Assembly: GCA_023634235.1 (NCBI GenBank)
Contig: JAMKCF010000001.1
Coordinates: forward strand, 4,962,758 to 5,026,757
Direction: 5' to 3'
Source of the DNA: Pisaster brevispinus
Lineage: Eukaryota > Echinodermata > Asteroidea > Forcipulatida > Asteriidae
Length of the DNA: 64,000 nucleotides
How positions within the stretch are numbered: position 1 is the stretch's first letter; each line of letters begins with the position of its first letter. The notes beneath the pieces are model-generated. The model was not told the origin of the DNA. It worked only from the letters and a program-made list of their open reading frames with translations, and ran no database searches. Positions 15,701-29,353 of the stretch are shown one piece after another. The translations under genes were made by a program, and so were the position numbers.

Positions 15701-18700
15701 GCATGCTAAAAAAAGGTGTGTCGTGTACCATGCAAAAATACAAATAAAGTCCACAAATTACCCATTTGCGAACTTGGCCAGAGTAAGAGCCTTTTGGGTA
15801 AAGTGTTTACGGATTAGCTTTGAGTGGTTGTGAGAAAGTAAAGGGCGGTTTACAAAGTTTCACATGTTCTAACCTATGCACTTCCTTTTGCCCCAATATG
15901 CAACCAAACGAGACCGAACTAAAAAAAAAAAAAAAAAAAAAAAAAACATAGTGAGAACGAGAAAACACTTTTGGTAATTATAGCTAATTTATTAATAGCC
16001 CCACCCCAGTTCAAATAACCGGATGTTTGGGGATTACATTCATTCCACATTCGCTAGTCTGAAATAAACAATCAATCCCCCATTTTTTCATGAGAGGACG
16101 TCAGGCATGTCAAAACACATTAAAATAACATGTTGAGAGAGATGACTTCCGTTTCGAAGGTGTAAAGACTATGGTATTTTTTCGTGGTAAAGCACAATGC
16201 AAATATTGAGGTAGTTCCCCTTTCACAATTAATGTCTTTCTGAATTAAAGTAGATCATACTTTTGAAAGCTGCAGCACTTCTCAACAAGTAAGTTGTTGC
16301 ATATTCTTCTAGGAGTTAAAAAAAAAACTGAATAGAATTTGTGTTAAAAATCGAGATGCGGTATATTTTCCCCTTGAATTTACTTTTTATGGAGTAGAAA
16401 CTCGCAATGGCATACATACAAATACACAAATGGATACAACGATATTTTTGAATGGAAACCTAAATTTTATTGAATTTGGAGGTCGTATTATACCTACGCA
16501 CTCTCTTTTTTATTGATTTGCACCCTAATCGATTGCCACATAGTGACTGCAGATGATTTGTCACTACTGTCAATCAATAGATTGAAATTCAGTCTAAATT
16601 TTAAAGAGAGCAACTGTTGTTAGTTAAATATTTTTTTTACGTTTATGTCGGTCCTTAAGTGGGTCATTTAGTTGATCTTAAAAACACAATATAGGCGACA
16701 TTGTATCTTTGATGACACAATCTAAGGACTTGGCACACAGTCATTTAATGTTTCAGGAAACATATTTGGTTACTGGCCATCACATATTTGTCGTTAACAT
16801 CATAGTACAAAATTGCTGCCTGTGCTTGTTTATTCTGCCAATATATATTTGCTTTTTCTTTCAAATTCAAACCTGTAACTTCCTTATAGCTCAATATCTT
16901 TTTCATGGCATACTCTGAATGTGTGTCAAATGTTCTGGCTTTAGCATCAAATGCATAATCCCATCACGTACTGCATCTCAGTTTAAATAAACAACGCTTA
17001 TTTGTAGTGTAGTCAAATGCCACATATCCGTCTTTGATTGTATTTCAGAAGGACGTATCTTCTACCTTGATTGATTCTAGTTTGCTGTAAGATTGAAGGT
17101 AATACATTTTGTTTTTAAGTAAATCTCCCCTCCTACGTATTGTACTATATTTTAAAATGTGCTTACTTATCTAGCAGCTAAAATTTGAAGATACTTACAG
17201 TACTTGAACAAGTGACGTCAATGGTTCAAAAACTCCCGCATCTATAGTGACTAGATTATTCATGTTGAGCTTACTGCAAGGCCGAATAAGTAAAAAGAAC
17301 AGTTAGAGACAAAATGGAAACAAAAGACGAATGAGACAAAGAAGATGACGAAGAAAAAGACAACGGCGACAACAACAAAAACAACAACATAAACAACAAC
17401 AAATGCACACAGCACACAGCACACAGCACACAGCATACACATTTATATCTGTATTTGTTCAAAATCACTTCGTGCACTTGAAACAGGTTATTTCATACGT
17501 TCGAAATAATTTTCTGCGATCAAAACGCTTTATGTTGAACACACGAAATACATGTTTTTGTCCCTCAAAATTTTGTCTAAAAGAGAAGCTGTATTCTTGT
17601 GAAAAGTTTATTAAACGCGTAGTAAAGTTTTTTTTTTCTGATTTGAATTACCAAATCAAAAAGCCTAAGCGGCTTTGGGTTTTGAGTTGTGAAGTTGATT
17701 TTTTTTTATTTTAACATTTGAAGAAAAACAAAGTACAAATTTATTCATGCAAATTATTCAAAGACACGAAACTACGAGACGGTGGCTTTAAAAGAAGATA
17801 AAGCATTACTTACAGAATACGTATATATTTTAGGTGTCGAAAAACACCGTGCTTTAATCTTGTGATGTTGTTCTGTTCCAAATCTCTGGTAAAACAAAAA
17901 GACAAATCTTCTTAGTTAATTGATCTGGTGACGACTGCAACCATCTGAACAAACTGTTCAACTTTCGCGCATATTCCAATGTTGGGAACTCTTTAGTGTG
18001 TGCGCTATTAATTCATTTAGGCGTTATAGCAACGCGCAAGGGTCCTAAGTGGTCAAACAAATTATATCAAAAATGCGCGAGACTCGCACGGTGGGTGTAC
18101 ACTTGTTTTTTTTTTTGTTTTTTTTTACTCTTAGTAACCGTCTACTTTTATTTCCCAACAAATTTGAAGCTGTTTTTGAAAGGGATTTTAGAATTTTAAT
18201 AACCGGCTGTACGGGATATGCCCCAAGGTTTACGTTCCGCTAGCTCCCACGCTGGTGCGCCGTAAAACACGCTTCGGTTGCACGGACTCTCTGAATGCGA
18301 ATCTTACGTTCGATTTTGCATAATTACTTACAAATTGTATCAATAATCTGAATACATAGCCTTTTTTTTCAAATACTCATGAATAATTTTTTAAAAACAG
18401 ATTTAAATTTGGTTCAGTAATTTACTTGTATACGGCTGGAAGTAAAACTAACTCCGAAAATCACGTGATTTATCCGAACCACTTTTTTGGTTCGGATAAA
18501 TCACGTGACCTTCGTTTTTTGAAAAATGCTCAAAAACGGCAAAATTTGATGGTTTCTTTTAGGAACCGTTTTTCTCCATTCCTGGAAGACCTTTGAAGGC
18601 ATATGTTAGCCTATTTTGTAGCCCAAATAGCCCAACGAAGCCGGTGTGCCCCTTTAACTAATGATACAATTGATAGTGTATTCGAAAAAAAGAGCGGGAA

Positions 18701-21424
18701 CGGAGTTGCCCTAGATCACCCCACCTAAGGGCAAATCTAATTACTGATATATTCATGACCCACGTGTGTGGCCATGATCCCCATCCACCCCCTGGTCGTT
18801 TGACTTTACCTTTAAAAACACATTGTCAACTAAAACTTTAGAGCTTATTAATAGTGTTATTTGTGTTACTTACAGGTTGTAGAGGTAGGGTAGGGCATCG
18901 AATAAACCGGGCTCCAGGTCAGTGATTCGGTCTCGTCTCATTTTGCTGAAATGATATTCATAATAATATAACTTACATAATTAAGACAAATATCACAATG
19001 CACACACATGTATACCGATTTTGTCAATTATCCTATAAAAATACGATTATTCAAAAGAGCCGGTAGGAAATGCAATAAAAATATAAAAACTGTGGAAAAA
19101 ACTCACCTGAAAACACACTATACAAAGCAGGAACAAGAACAAAAATGACCCCCTCCCCCCGTCGCACAAGGAAAACAATGACACACAAATCGGACAAACG
19201 TAGAACAATTGCCAACAGACAAAACAAGAGATGGGCAAACTAGGAGAAAATAACAATTTAATAAAACACCAAAAGGGGTGTGTCACTGCTACCCTAGAAA
19301 GCGACAACGAACAATAACGGCGAAGAGACAAAACCAGAAACAAACAGAGACAAAACGTTACATCTATATCCACTTTTTTTCGAATAGTTCTATCTACCGA
19401 TTCAGTAAAATCGCATTATATAAAAGGATTATTTACATTAAAACAAACAAATATGTATAGGTTTTAAAATAAGCAGGACTCTTCATTTGCCGGACGAACC
19501 AGATTTAGGGTCCCATGGAGCCAAAACCCGCTTATGGGTCAACATGACTCTGAATTAGCGTCAATGTGACGCATAACGAGTCACACTGACCCCCCCCAAA
19601 AAAAAAAAAAAAAAAATAAAATAAAATAAATCAATAAATAAATAAATAAATAAATAAAAAAATAAAATAAAACAAAAATAAATTAAAAAAAATAAAAAAT
19701 AAAAATAATAATAAAATTTTTAAATCCGGGTGACCAATTGTGTAGTTTGCGTAATACAACCGAAATGCACTTATCGTGAAGAAAATGGGGTTGCCTGGTG
19801 TTTCTGGCAGAGCTGGCCGCATAGTACACCAAAGCACCTTGAAACTCAACTATTTTTTTTGTAAAAAAGGTTCACCAATTAAAAACTTAGCTTTGCATAG
19901 GACTTTCTGTCGTACACAAAATAGTCAGTGTTCAGACGTACCCGTAGATCAATCACTATTTATTACAAGACATTAGTAGTATGAATTTAACAGTGGAAAT
20001 CGAGATGAGTTGAACAGGGAATGCAACAGAGACGATACAATTATCCAATTAAAGATATCCTAAGATATTCAATCTTCCTGCCACCTGAGAATTTTTCTGA
20101 TTATTTTTTTGTCCGGTGTGTTTTTTCCCCTCCTTTCCTATCCAGTATTTGGTGTCCAGTAAACTGATTCCGTTACTCCAGTTCACCAGACCTCTTTAGG
20201 TGGGTTTGTGTTGGCATTTTGCTTGGAGTAACTACTTTTTGCATTTATAAAAAAATGTTGTTAGTTGGTATGCAGTTTGCAACAGCTAATTTTATTTCCA
20301 CATTATTTTGTTAACAAGATTATCATTGAGATGTTTCTTAATTGCACATTTTTTCTTGTTGTCCTCGGTTTGAGTGTCAATAAACACCCGCACTTACGGT
20401 CTTACAATTGAACTAAGCGCTACTCTAACTTCAAAACTCACATTCCATTCGTCAGTCTCGGCAGCTTTTTCAGAGCACCAATAGCGTCAGGGTGTCTTGT
20501 ACATTTGACTTCCATCATTTGTGTGTACATAACCGTATTCATTTTACATGTGCATTCTTCCGGACAGAAACGAATATCTGGGTTGATAAGGAAAGATAAC
20601 ATTTTACAAGTTTAAAGTGAAACTTAGTGATCCTTTTTGGACACATACGTCGAGGCTAGAGAAACAATTAAACAGTGTAAACTACAAAGTGAAACATAGC
20701 CAAATAGCATGATAAATGTTAAAAACAATTACTTTATTTGATCTTTATTATTGTTTTACAAAGTTTGAAATATAACAGCATCGGACAGCGAGCAAAAAAA
20801 CAACAACTAGAATTACACAAATAATGGGTAAAAAGGTAATTAGTTTTGCACCCGTACACAATTTAATTCAATGACATTTTTATTGAATATCATCACAATT
20901 CAGGAATAAACTGCTAAAACTCTGTGCCAAAAAGTACAGATTGATAAAATCATCAAACGTTTTTGGAATTTTGACACACAATAAAAAAAAAATTATAAAT
21001 CATCGTTGTAAAGACAAGTTAGAGAATAGTAATATATTTTATTTAACTACGCAAAGCTGACTTTGGAGCCACTGTTAGAAAACATTATTGTAGCTTGTGC
21101 TATTACTGGCAACTCTGGTAGGTTGTTGTTACTACTATTAACAATTAAATAAACTATAACCCTTGTTTAACTTTCTGGTGACCATACCAGGGAACACTAA
21201 CACATGTCTCACACGTTAACCATTTGGCTTGAAGGGACCAAGCTGTTAATGTTTGGAAAGACACCCACGGGAGAAAAGCACACTTTAAAGGTTGGTAATA
21301 GCTCAAACAAATATCGGCCATAACAATGAGTTTTGATAAGAATCACTAAAGCTGTTAATATATTGATATTTTAAGAAAGGATCCAATCACACATTCTTTG
21401 GTTTGGATGTTGTTGCTGTTGGTA

Positions 21425-21466
<42 letters not shown>

Positions 21467-21558
21467 TTGTTGTTGTTTGTTGTTGTCGTCGTCGTCGTCG
21501 TCGCCACCGTCGTCGCCGCCGCCGCCGCCGCCGTCGTCGTCGCCACCGTCGTCGCCGC

Positions 21559-21600
<42 letters not shown>

Positions 21601-24600
21601 TGTTGTTGTTATTTTTTCACAAAAACATTAACAGCTGAGAAACATTTCATGCAAGAGTAGCCTAATCATTCAGATTTATGAGGGTTGGTGTCCGAATGTT
21701 ATGGCCAGTGACTGCGGTTGGTATCGGATACCACCTCGCTAAACGTGGACGGAATCGACGTCTTTGTGAAACTACCGTGACTGTGTTTTTGTTATGTTTG
21801 CTCAGCAAATAGAACTGTAAACAGCATGATCTTTCACATGCGCCTTGTATTGTATCTGTATTTATAGTGTTGCTATAAAGACCCATGACATTGATAAACA
21901 CGTATCTATAACCCTACTTTTTAGTCGGGTGGTTACTGAAACCCCAATCACCATGCGATGAGCTGGTCATGGGCGGGTAAGGACTCGGGGTCTACACAGG
22001 TGAAAGGCAGAGAAAACAACCACCTCAAACGCATCTAAGCCATGATCTCCCAACACCTGACTAGAAAGGGGCGGCGATGGCAATATATTATTGCGTCTCC
22101 AGTCTCCACAAACAAGGTCAATGCTTTCAGTTTAATGGAGATCCGTTTATCACATAATCCATATGTCTGCTTTGGCCTTTGACGCATTTTGCGAAATGAT
22201 TAGATTTACTGTGATATTTCTGAGGTTCGTTTTATCGTTGCGGTGCGTTTGTTCATTTCCTTTGAGTGTGTATAAAGTTTGCCGAGAGCGTGGTTCATAG
22301 TGTGTCAATACTACGGACATACAACGATCATGCTGCCACCAACTTTGTCTTGCACCCTGTGTACAGAATAGTAGTCAATGCGTTCCACTGATACCAACAA
22401 GAGTCACTGACCAATTTAGCTCTCTTAGGTTTTGTTTGTCACAATGGCTTTTCGAAACGTCAGCTTGCTTGGTCCCGGCTCCGGGCTCCGTTTGATGGAA
22501 ACACCGCGCAAAATGTACGGAGTCCTAGCCGGTACAGGAGCCAAAGCCGCGATTTGGGAAAGGCCCTCAATGGAAAAACAAGATCCTTACAAAATGTTAA
22601 ATCACAGCAAGTAACCCCTACCCGTCCACTTATGTATTTTTATTATTTTTTTTTATTGGGGATGGGTCGGGTTGGGGTGGGGGAGTGCCTCATATTTGTG
22701 TATAACATAGAGGGCGGTTACTACCAGCTTCAATGAACACCATTATATAGTAATAACGCTTAGTACAAGCGCTTATAGACTGAGCGCTTAGATACTTTCT
22801 TCTGGAGGTGTTAGGCGCTATATAATTACAGTTGTTGTTATTATTATTATCATTATTACACATTTCAATCAAATATAATCGAAAGGGGAAGTCTATACTG
22901 TTTAAAAAAACAACGTTATTTTTTCTTTCTTTTTTTACCTTGATATTTGTTGTTGCTACAATAAAATTGATTCATGTTCTTTTTACTGTTAAACTGATTA
23001 TTGCATTTATTGAGCTAGCTCGGTGGTCAAGTGGCAAGACATTTGCTCTAGCATGGCTAAGGTCGCTGTTTTTATACAAAAGTCGGGAAAGTACATTGTA
23101 TATTGTGCTTGAAATACACAGCGGTGAAGAACAACAACATACAATAATAACCTTTTTCCTCGATGCAAGATTATCATCTATACTCCTTTAAAATTTTGTT
23201 AAAAATGTTCTTAACTACAAACGAAGGAACAAAGTATGTCTCCACAAGGATGAAAACAAAATAGATTGTGTAAACAACTCACAACTAACAGCATGTCAAC
23301 ACATTGCTCTTAAACGAATTTGGTTGTTACAACTGGAATCACATGTTTTGTGTTTATTATTTAAAAAAAAAAATTCAGACTTGTTCTCGAATACAAAACC
23401 ATTTATAGAGGAAGGTATTTCACAAACACACAGAGACGTCCGAACTTCATGATCACTAACCTTTCAGACAAACAAACTAAATAGTAATAATACTACTGTT
23501 TTGTTTGCCCCCCTTTACTTCTAATACGGTATCAAACGTAACATTTCTATGATCAAAAAGCATTCCAGATTTCATCCGTCAAAGTTCTGGAATTTTCTCA
23601 AGATTATTATTCCAATTTCTGACACAACTGACATAACATCGATATCAGGCAGTGTTAAAGGGAGAGGAAACTAAGATACCACGGGAAAAAACACCTTGTG
23701 ATTTGCTCATTTGCTTGCTCGATGATATTCAATATCGTGATGTGATATTCAATACTTGATTGTAAGAGACAAAATTATATAGTGCTTCTAAGGCAGCTGC
23801 CGGTAACCCATCTTAGTTATGAGACATGCCGTCAACAGCTCCTTGCACAACGACCGAATCCCACGGAGTGCCGCCGGAGACGCGATTTGTGGCCCCTTGA
23901 GAACATGTCCCTAGACATAGAGCTTATATAGACCCCCCTTCTTCTTACCGAACAGTATGTATTTGGATCCAATGAAAATATTGTCAAGGCTCTAGGATAG
24001 CCCGTCGCTGGCGACACTGTATCCTGTAAATATGTAACTGTTTGTCGTTATGTATGAGGTTCAACAAAAACATTCTGCCACGGCAATACAATATCATGTC
24101 GTTGGCAACACCGAATCCTGTTTATTATTTTTATTGTTACTATTTTGTGTTCAGGCTCAATTAAAGACTAGTGTTTCGGCTGCAGGGTGTCCTGTCGTTG
24201 GCGAAACCGTAACCGACATATTGTTTTATTTGGTGTAAGAGGCTTAACCGATAATAGTGTCATGGCTTTAGGACAAACTGAAGTTGGCGAAAATGTTTCC
24301 TATGTACATGTGTATGTTTATTATTAATAATATTTAACTGAGGCTAAAGTGATTGTAGTGTCGCATCCTGTCCTTGGCGGTACTGTATCATAAAAATAAT
24401 TACATTATGTACTGTGCTTACAATAATCTAGTTTCGCGACTCTATGATATCTTGTCGCTGGCCAACCCTCTCTCCTAGATTTAGTCAGGTCTGATTATGA
24501 ATTATTTTTGGACCGTTTCCCGCACGATCCTTACGGTAAGACAAACATTATACGCAGGGAATGCAAAAACAAACGACCAAGAGTACCTATAAAAAGAAAG

Positions 24601-26874
24601 ACAGAAATAATAATAATTAATGGAGGGGGGTGGGTGGGTTAGAACTTGGGGTCCATGCATCATATATTTTACTATCATGTTTTTAATCAGATTTCATGAA
24701 CAAAAGTGGCCATCATGATAAAGGCAACGACAACAGTGAAAACGATGAACGCACACGCCTCATTAGCCTGAATTCAAATAAGCGAATTTAACTTTAGAAA
24801 GATCTAAGTATAGAAGCAGACAAGCCAGAAAATAAATGGCAGCCCATTATAAGTATAGAGGAATCGGCCTTGAACGGTTAAAACATTCAAGAGACCAACC
24901 TAATTGCAATGCATTGTGTTGTGTGTTACACAATACTCCACATACTCCCAGTTAGAACTAACCCGATTTCGGGTCTCGGGCCTGACCCATTTATGTGTCA
25001 GTTTGACCCAAAACAATCTGCAAAAGGTTAAGACTGGCGCAGAAATTGTTCTAAGATTTCTTTTCAACCAATTATTTCGTCATCCTGACCCAGAAACGAG
25101 TCACCCCCCCCCCACCCCAAAGAAATCTGGGTCAAATCAGACCCGGGAAGTTTTGGGGATTTTTTTTTCTCACAGTGAGGGCACTCTCGTTCTCCTTTAT
25201 TGTTCCTCTATCAACACGTGGACAACACCGGTAATTATGAACGACCAGTATCCGTAATTTTGTTTTGCCGAGCATGTACCTGAAAATAAAACATTATATT
25301 GACGTTATCAATCAATCGTTTACCAGAGTTTTGAGAAAATCTTGAAAACCCGTTGAATGTTTTCCTTTTGTTGTCAAGCAGTGAATGTTGGGTTTGTATG
25401 GTGGCCCTGAAGGGACATCAAACATATATATTTACGTGAATATTTGCGTAAATATTTGCGTTTTTTTGCCCCGAATCGCAAATATTCACGTCAATATTTA
25501 CGTAAATGTTTGTGACTTGGGACACAAATCGTCAATATTTACGTAAATATTAACGATCTGGCCTCAATTTTGTACTTGAATGTTTGCGAATCAGGGCAAA
25601 AGCGAATATTTACACAAATATTAACGTAAATATATATGTTTGATGTCCCTTCAGGGCCACCATAGGTTTGAGTGTTTGGTGTGAAAGGTCGGGTTGCTCG
25701 AAAGATGGTGTTGTGAAAACAAATCATTTAAGACCTACCGCATATTTGTTCGTCTTCGCCATTGGGACAGTCTTCTATGCCATCGCAATGGAATCTCCCT
25801 TGTAGACACGTGGTACCATTGTTACAGCGCTCAGCCAAAGGACACATTAGATCTTTTTTCCCAGTAAAATGAAAACAAACATACATAAATTATCAATCAA
25901 GCAACCAATCAATCAAACAACCAGTCAATCAACCAGTCAATAAAACCCTCCGAAAGACCAACTTGTTTTCTCTCTTGACGATTTAAAGGAAATACAATCT
26001 GGGCCCAATTCCATAGAGATTTTAAACACAAAAATAATCTGAGCAAAACAATTAACAAAAATGCGACAATAAATTAATATTTTTACATCAATTAAATAAA
26101 TTAAAGAAGAAGAAGAATCAGAAACATGATTTCACGAAGCAAGAAAAAGGTTGCGAAGCAAAATTAATATCACTTGCACCGTATCAGTATTTGCCTAGCA
26201 GAAACACAAATAGCAATAGTAACTTCGTAACCAGCTCTAGACAAATTGGGCTCTGAAAACTTACAACAATACATGAACAATATTAAGATTAACATAACTA
26301 AATAAATACATAAATTAATTAACAATTTGTCATTATGTTGCTGCCAAGTTTTCACACAACTGAACAGGCTGGAACAATTCTCAAGCAAACAAATAAACAA
26401 AAAAATAACAAAATTATGTATCGTCGGATCGTGGAGAATTGAAAAGTTAGCTTGCAGTAGGCCTGTGCACACACTTTGTCTTAAATATATATATCACAAA
26501 GCATTTTGAGAAACTGAGTACAGTTTTGCAAAAAATCAAGCTGCCAAGATAGTCGCCAAGCTGTAGTTGACAACTAACTCTGAGAGGTTATGCATGTTTG
26601 TGTATTGCATCGCTTCAAAATCAGTACCAAGTGATGGTTGCCGGTGCTGCTTTCACTTGAATTTCATCCACAATCCTTTGCGCATCGATCATGCGCATTG
26701 GGATATGCATAAAGGTTATACGACATCGCACAATTTGCAAACACACATATTCAAAGGTATGTTGCAAAGGTATTTGCATCATGACAATTTTTTGCAGAGA
26801 TGGCAGAGACAACAACAGCAACAACAAAAACATCAACAACAACAACGACGACGACGACGACGACGACGACAACG

Positions 26875-26933
<59 letters not shown>

Positions 26934-27020
26934 AGCAACAGCAGCAGCAGCAGCAACAACGAAACAACAGCAGCAGCAGGAGCAACAACAACATCAACAC
27001 TAACAATAACAACAACAACA

Positions 27021-27051
<31 letters not shown>

Positions 27052-29322
27052 CAACAACAACAGCAGCATTAAACAGCTACCGTTAATGATGTCACAATCG
27101 ACTCACCACAATTTCGCTCATCTGATTGGTCTGGGCAATCAATGATGGCGTCACAGCGCCCGGCTCTTTCCACACAGGCGTCCCCGCTGTCGCAAAGAAA
27201 CTGTGTGGTTTTGTTGTTGCAGATGCTCTGCAGAGAATAATCTGTAAATATTGAATGGAGTGTGAAACTATAGACGAAATGTTTCTCTTAAGAGTTTTGG
27301 TTTAGTTTCATCGTCCAGGGTGCCAATTTCAGCGCATATTGAATTGATGGATATTATATAGCAATACAATACATTTGGTTCTTGAAGAGTACATTCAAAT
27401 TCCCATGAGGAAAGTTTATCTGAATTATGCGATGCCGACTTGGTTCCTGAAAACTTGCTTTCAGTCCAGTCATCTGTTCTTGAAAAAAAAACATGTCATA
27501 TCAAAAAGGGACAAAACAGTAATTGAGAATAAGAGACCAATACGTTTAACCATCTTTCTTGCAAAGCAAGCCGTAAATGTTATAACAGATTTATATGGTG
27601 GCCCCGAAGTGCTACTTTTATTTAATTGTTGTTTTATGTTTGCGATTTCGCCAAGATTTATCGCAATTATATTTCATTAATCTTGAGTTTTACCTTTGCA
27701 AATTTGCAATAAGGAAATTATATTTGCATATTCCTTCGCAAACATCTTTATAAACATTTGTGATGTCGCAAATAGTATCACATGTAAGCTATGAGTGTAA
27801 ACATCTTTGCAAATATTTGCAATGTCGCTAAAAAAGAATTACAAAAGAACTAAATAAACGAAACCCCCACATATTTCTCGTTTTTATTATTGTATCCAGT
27901 TATTTTAATGGGGAAACTAGATAATCTAGCAAGTTGTTTGCGTTTCAGATTTCTTGTCATTGTCGTGTGTCAACGGGAGGAGTAGTCGGGTGCAAATGAA
28001 TGCAGTAGGTATATTTAAAATATATCGTCATCGTTTCGGCGCGTTTGTACAGATTTTCGATCAAGCGTGCAACGCAATTGTACGGTCGGATCGAGAGGAG
28101 CCAGAAATAGGTTGCAATAAAAATACACAAATGCGCCATCTTAAAAAAATATATACCTAAATCAAAGCGATTAAAATTAAACAATAAGTCAAGCTGCCTA
28201 GATGGGCGCTGAGCTAGTATCTTACATGTAATCATGCCGTTTTGTTTGTTTGTTCAAATGTTTGTTTGTTTGTTATTATTGTCGTTGTTTATGTTGATGT
28301 TGTTGTTTTGATTAGGGGATTTTAGAGGTCATTGTTGTTGTTGTTGGTGGTTTTCTGTTCCTTCTTTTTCTGTTGACGCATTGCTTGAAAATCAGTATGC
28401 CATGATCGTTGCCAGTAATGTTTGGACTCAGATTTCATCGAGGGGCATTTGCTGACCGACCATGCGCAATTGAATTTGAGCGTGGGGTGTGCGATATCGC
28501 AGAAGTCTTTTTAAAAAATTGGGAAAAGGTATTTGCGACATCGTCAACATTTTACAATTATTTTGTTCGATAATATTTGCGACATCACAAGTTTTGGCAA
28601 AATATATTAACAATATTAACACTAGCTGATGTTCCCCCTGCGCTGCGGCAGACTACCAGTTGAAAACTGGCTAATTATGCGTTTTTGTTAATTACTCTGC
28701 TTATGAATTCATTCGAAATCTCATTTTTCATGACTTTGTACATATTACGCTAGAGAAACAAGTTGTAGAATTTGAGTGGCCTGGGTAAGTTCATTACAAG
28801 CTACCAGCCACCAGGAATTCCCATTGACTGTGTACAAACCTAAACAAGCCTTGGCGTCTGGGTGTGGGGTAATTGATACTTTGTTGCAAAGCTGCCCTAG
28901 TTGAAGCATGGAGGAGAGTGAGGCCAGGCCTTTGGTTTCTATGAATGGGCTGTTTATAATCTCGTGTGTGTGTGAGTTTGTTTTCACATTCAAACCGGGG
29001 ACCTATAACAAAAGAGGACAATAGGGTCCCCGGTTGGGTAAAGGTCCCCAGTTGGAAATTGTGTACAAAACCAATGGGAGCTGTTGCCAAAAAGTTAAAG
29101 TCCAAACAAAAGAGGGACAATAGGAGGTCCCCGATTGGAGGTGTTTACACACTTGTGTGCCCTTACACATGCCAACTTACGGGGTACTTTTAACAATGGA
29201 ACAATGGACCCCACAAGGCAATTTCAATAGGAACAATAGGGCCCCACAAGGGAATTCTTTAGAAAAGGGAACAATAGAACAACAATAGCAGTACCCCACA
29301 AACCGGCTCCGTAAGGTTGCGT

Positions 29323-29353
<31 letters not shown>

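Noticed and set aside
26567..27145. ORFs rich in Gln, Asn, Ser or Leu of up to 192 residues
   Set aside because: Generated by the trinucleotide array in a receptor intron and overlapping the antisense of the LDLa 1 exon.
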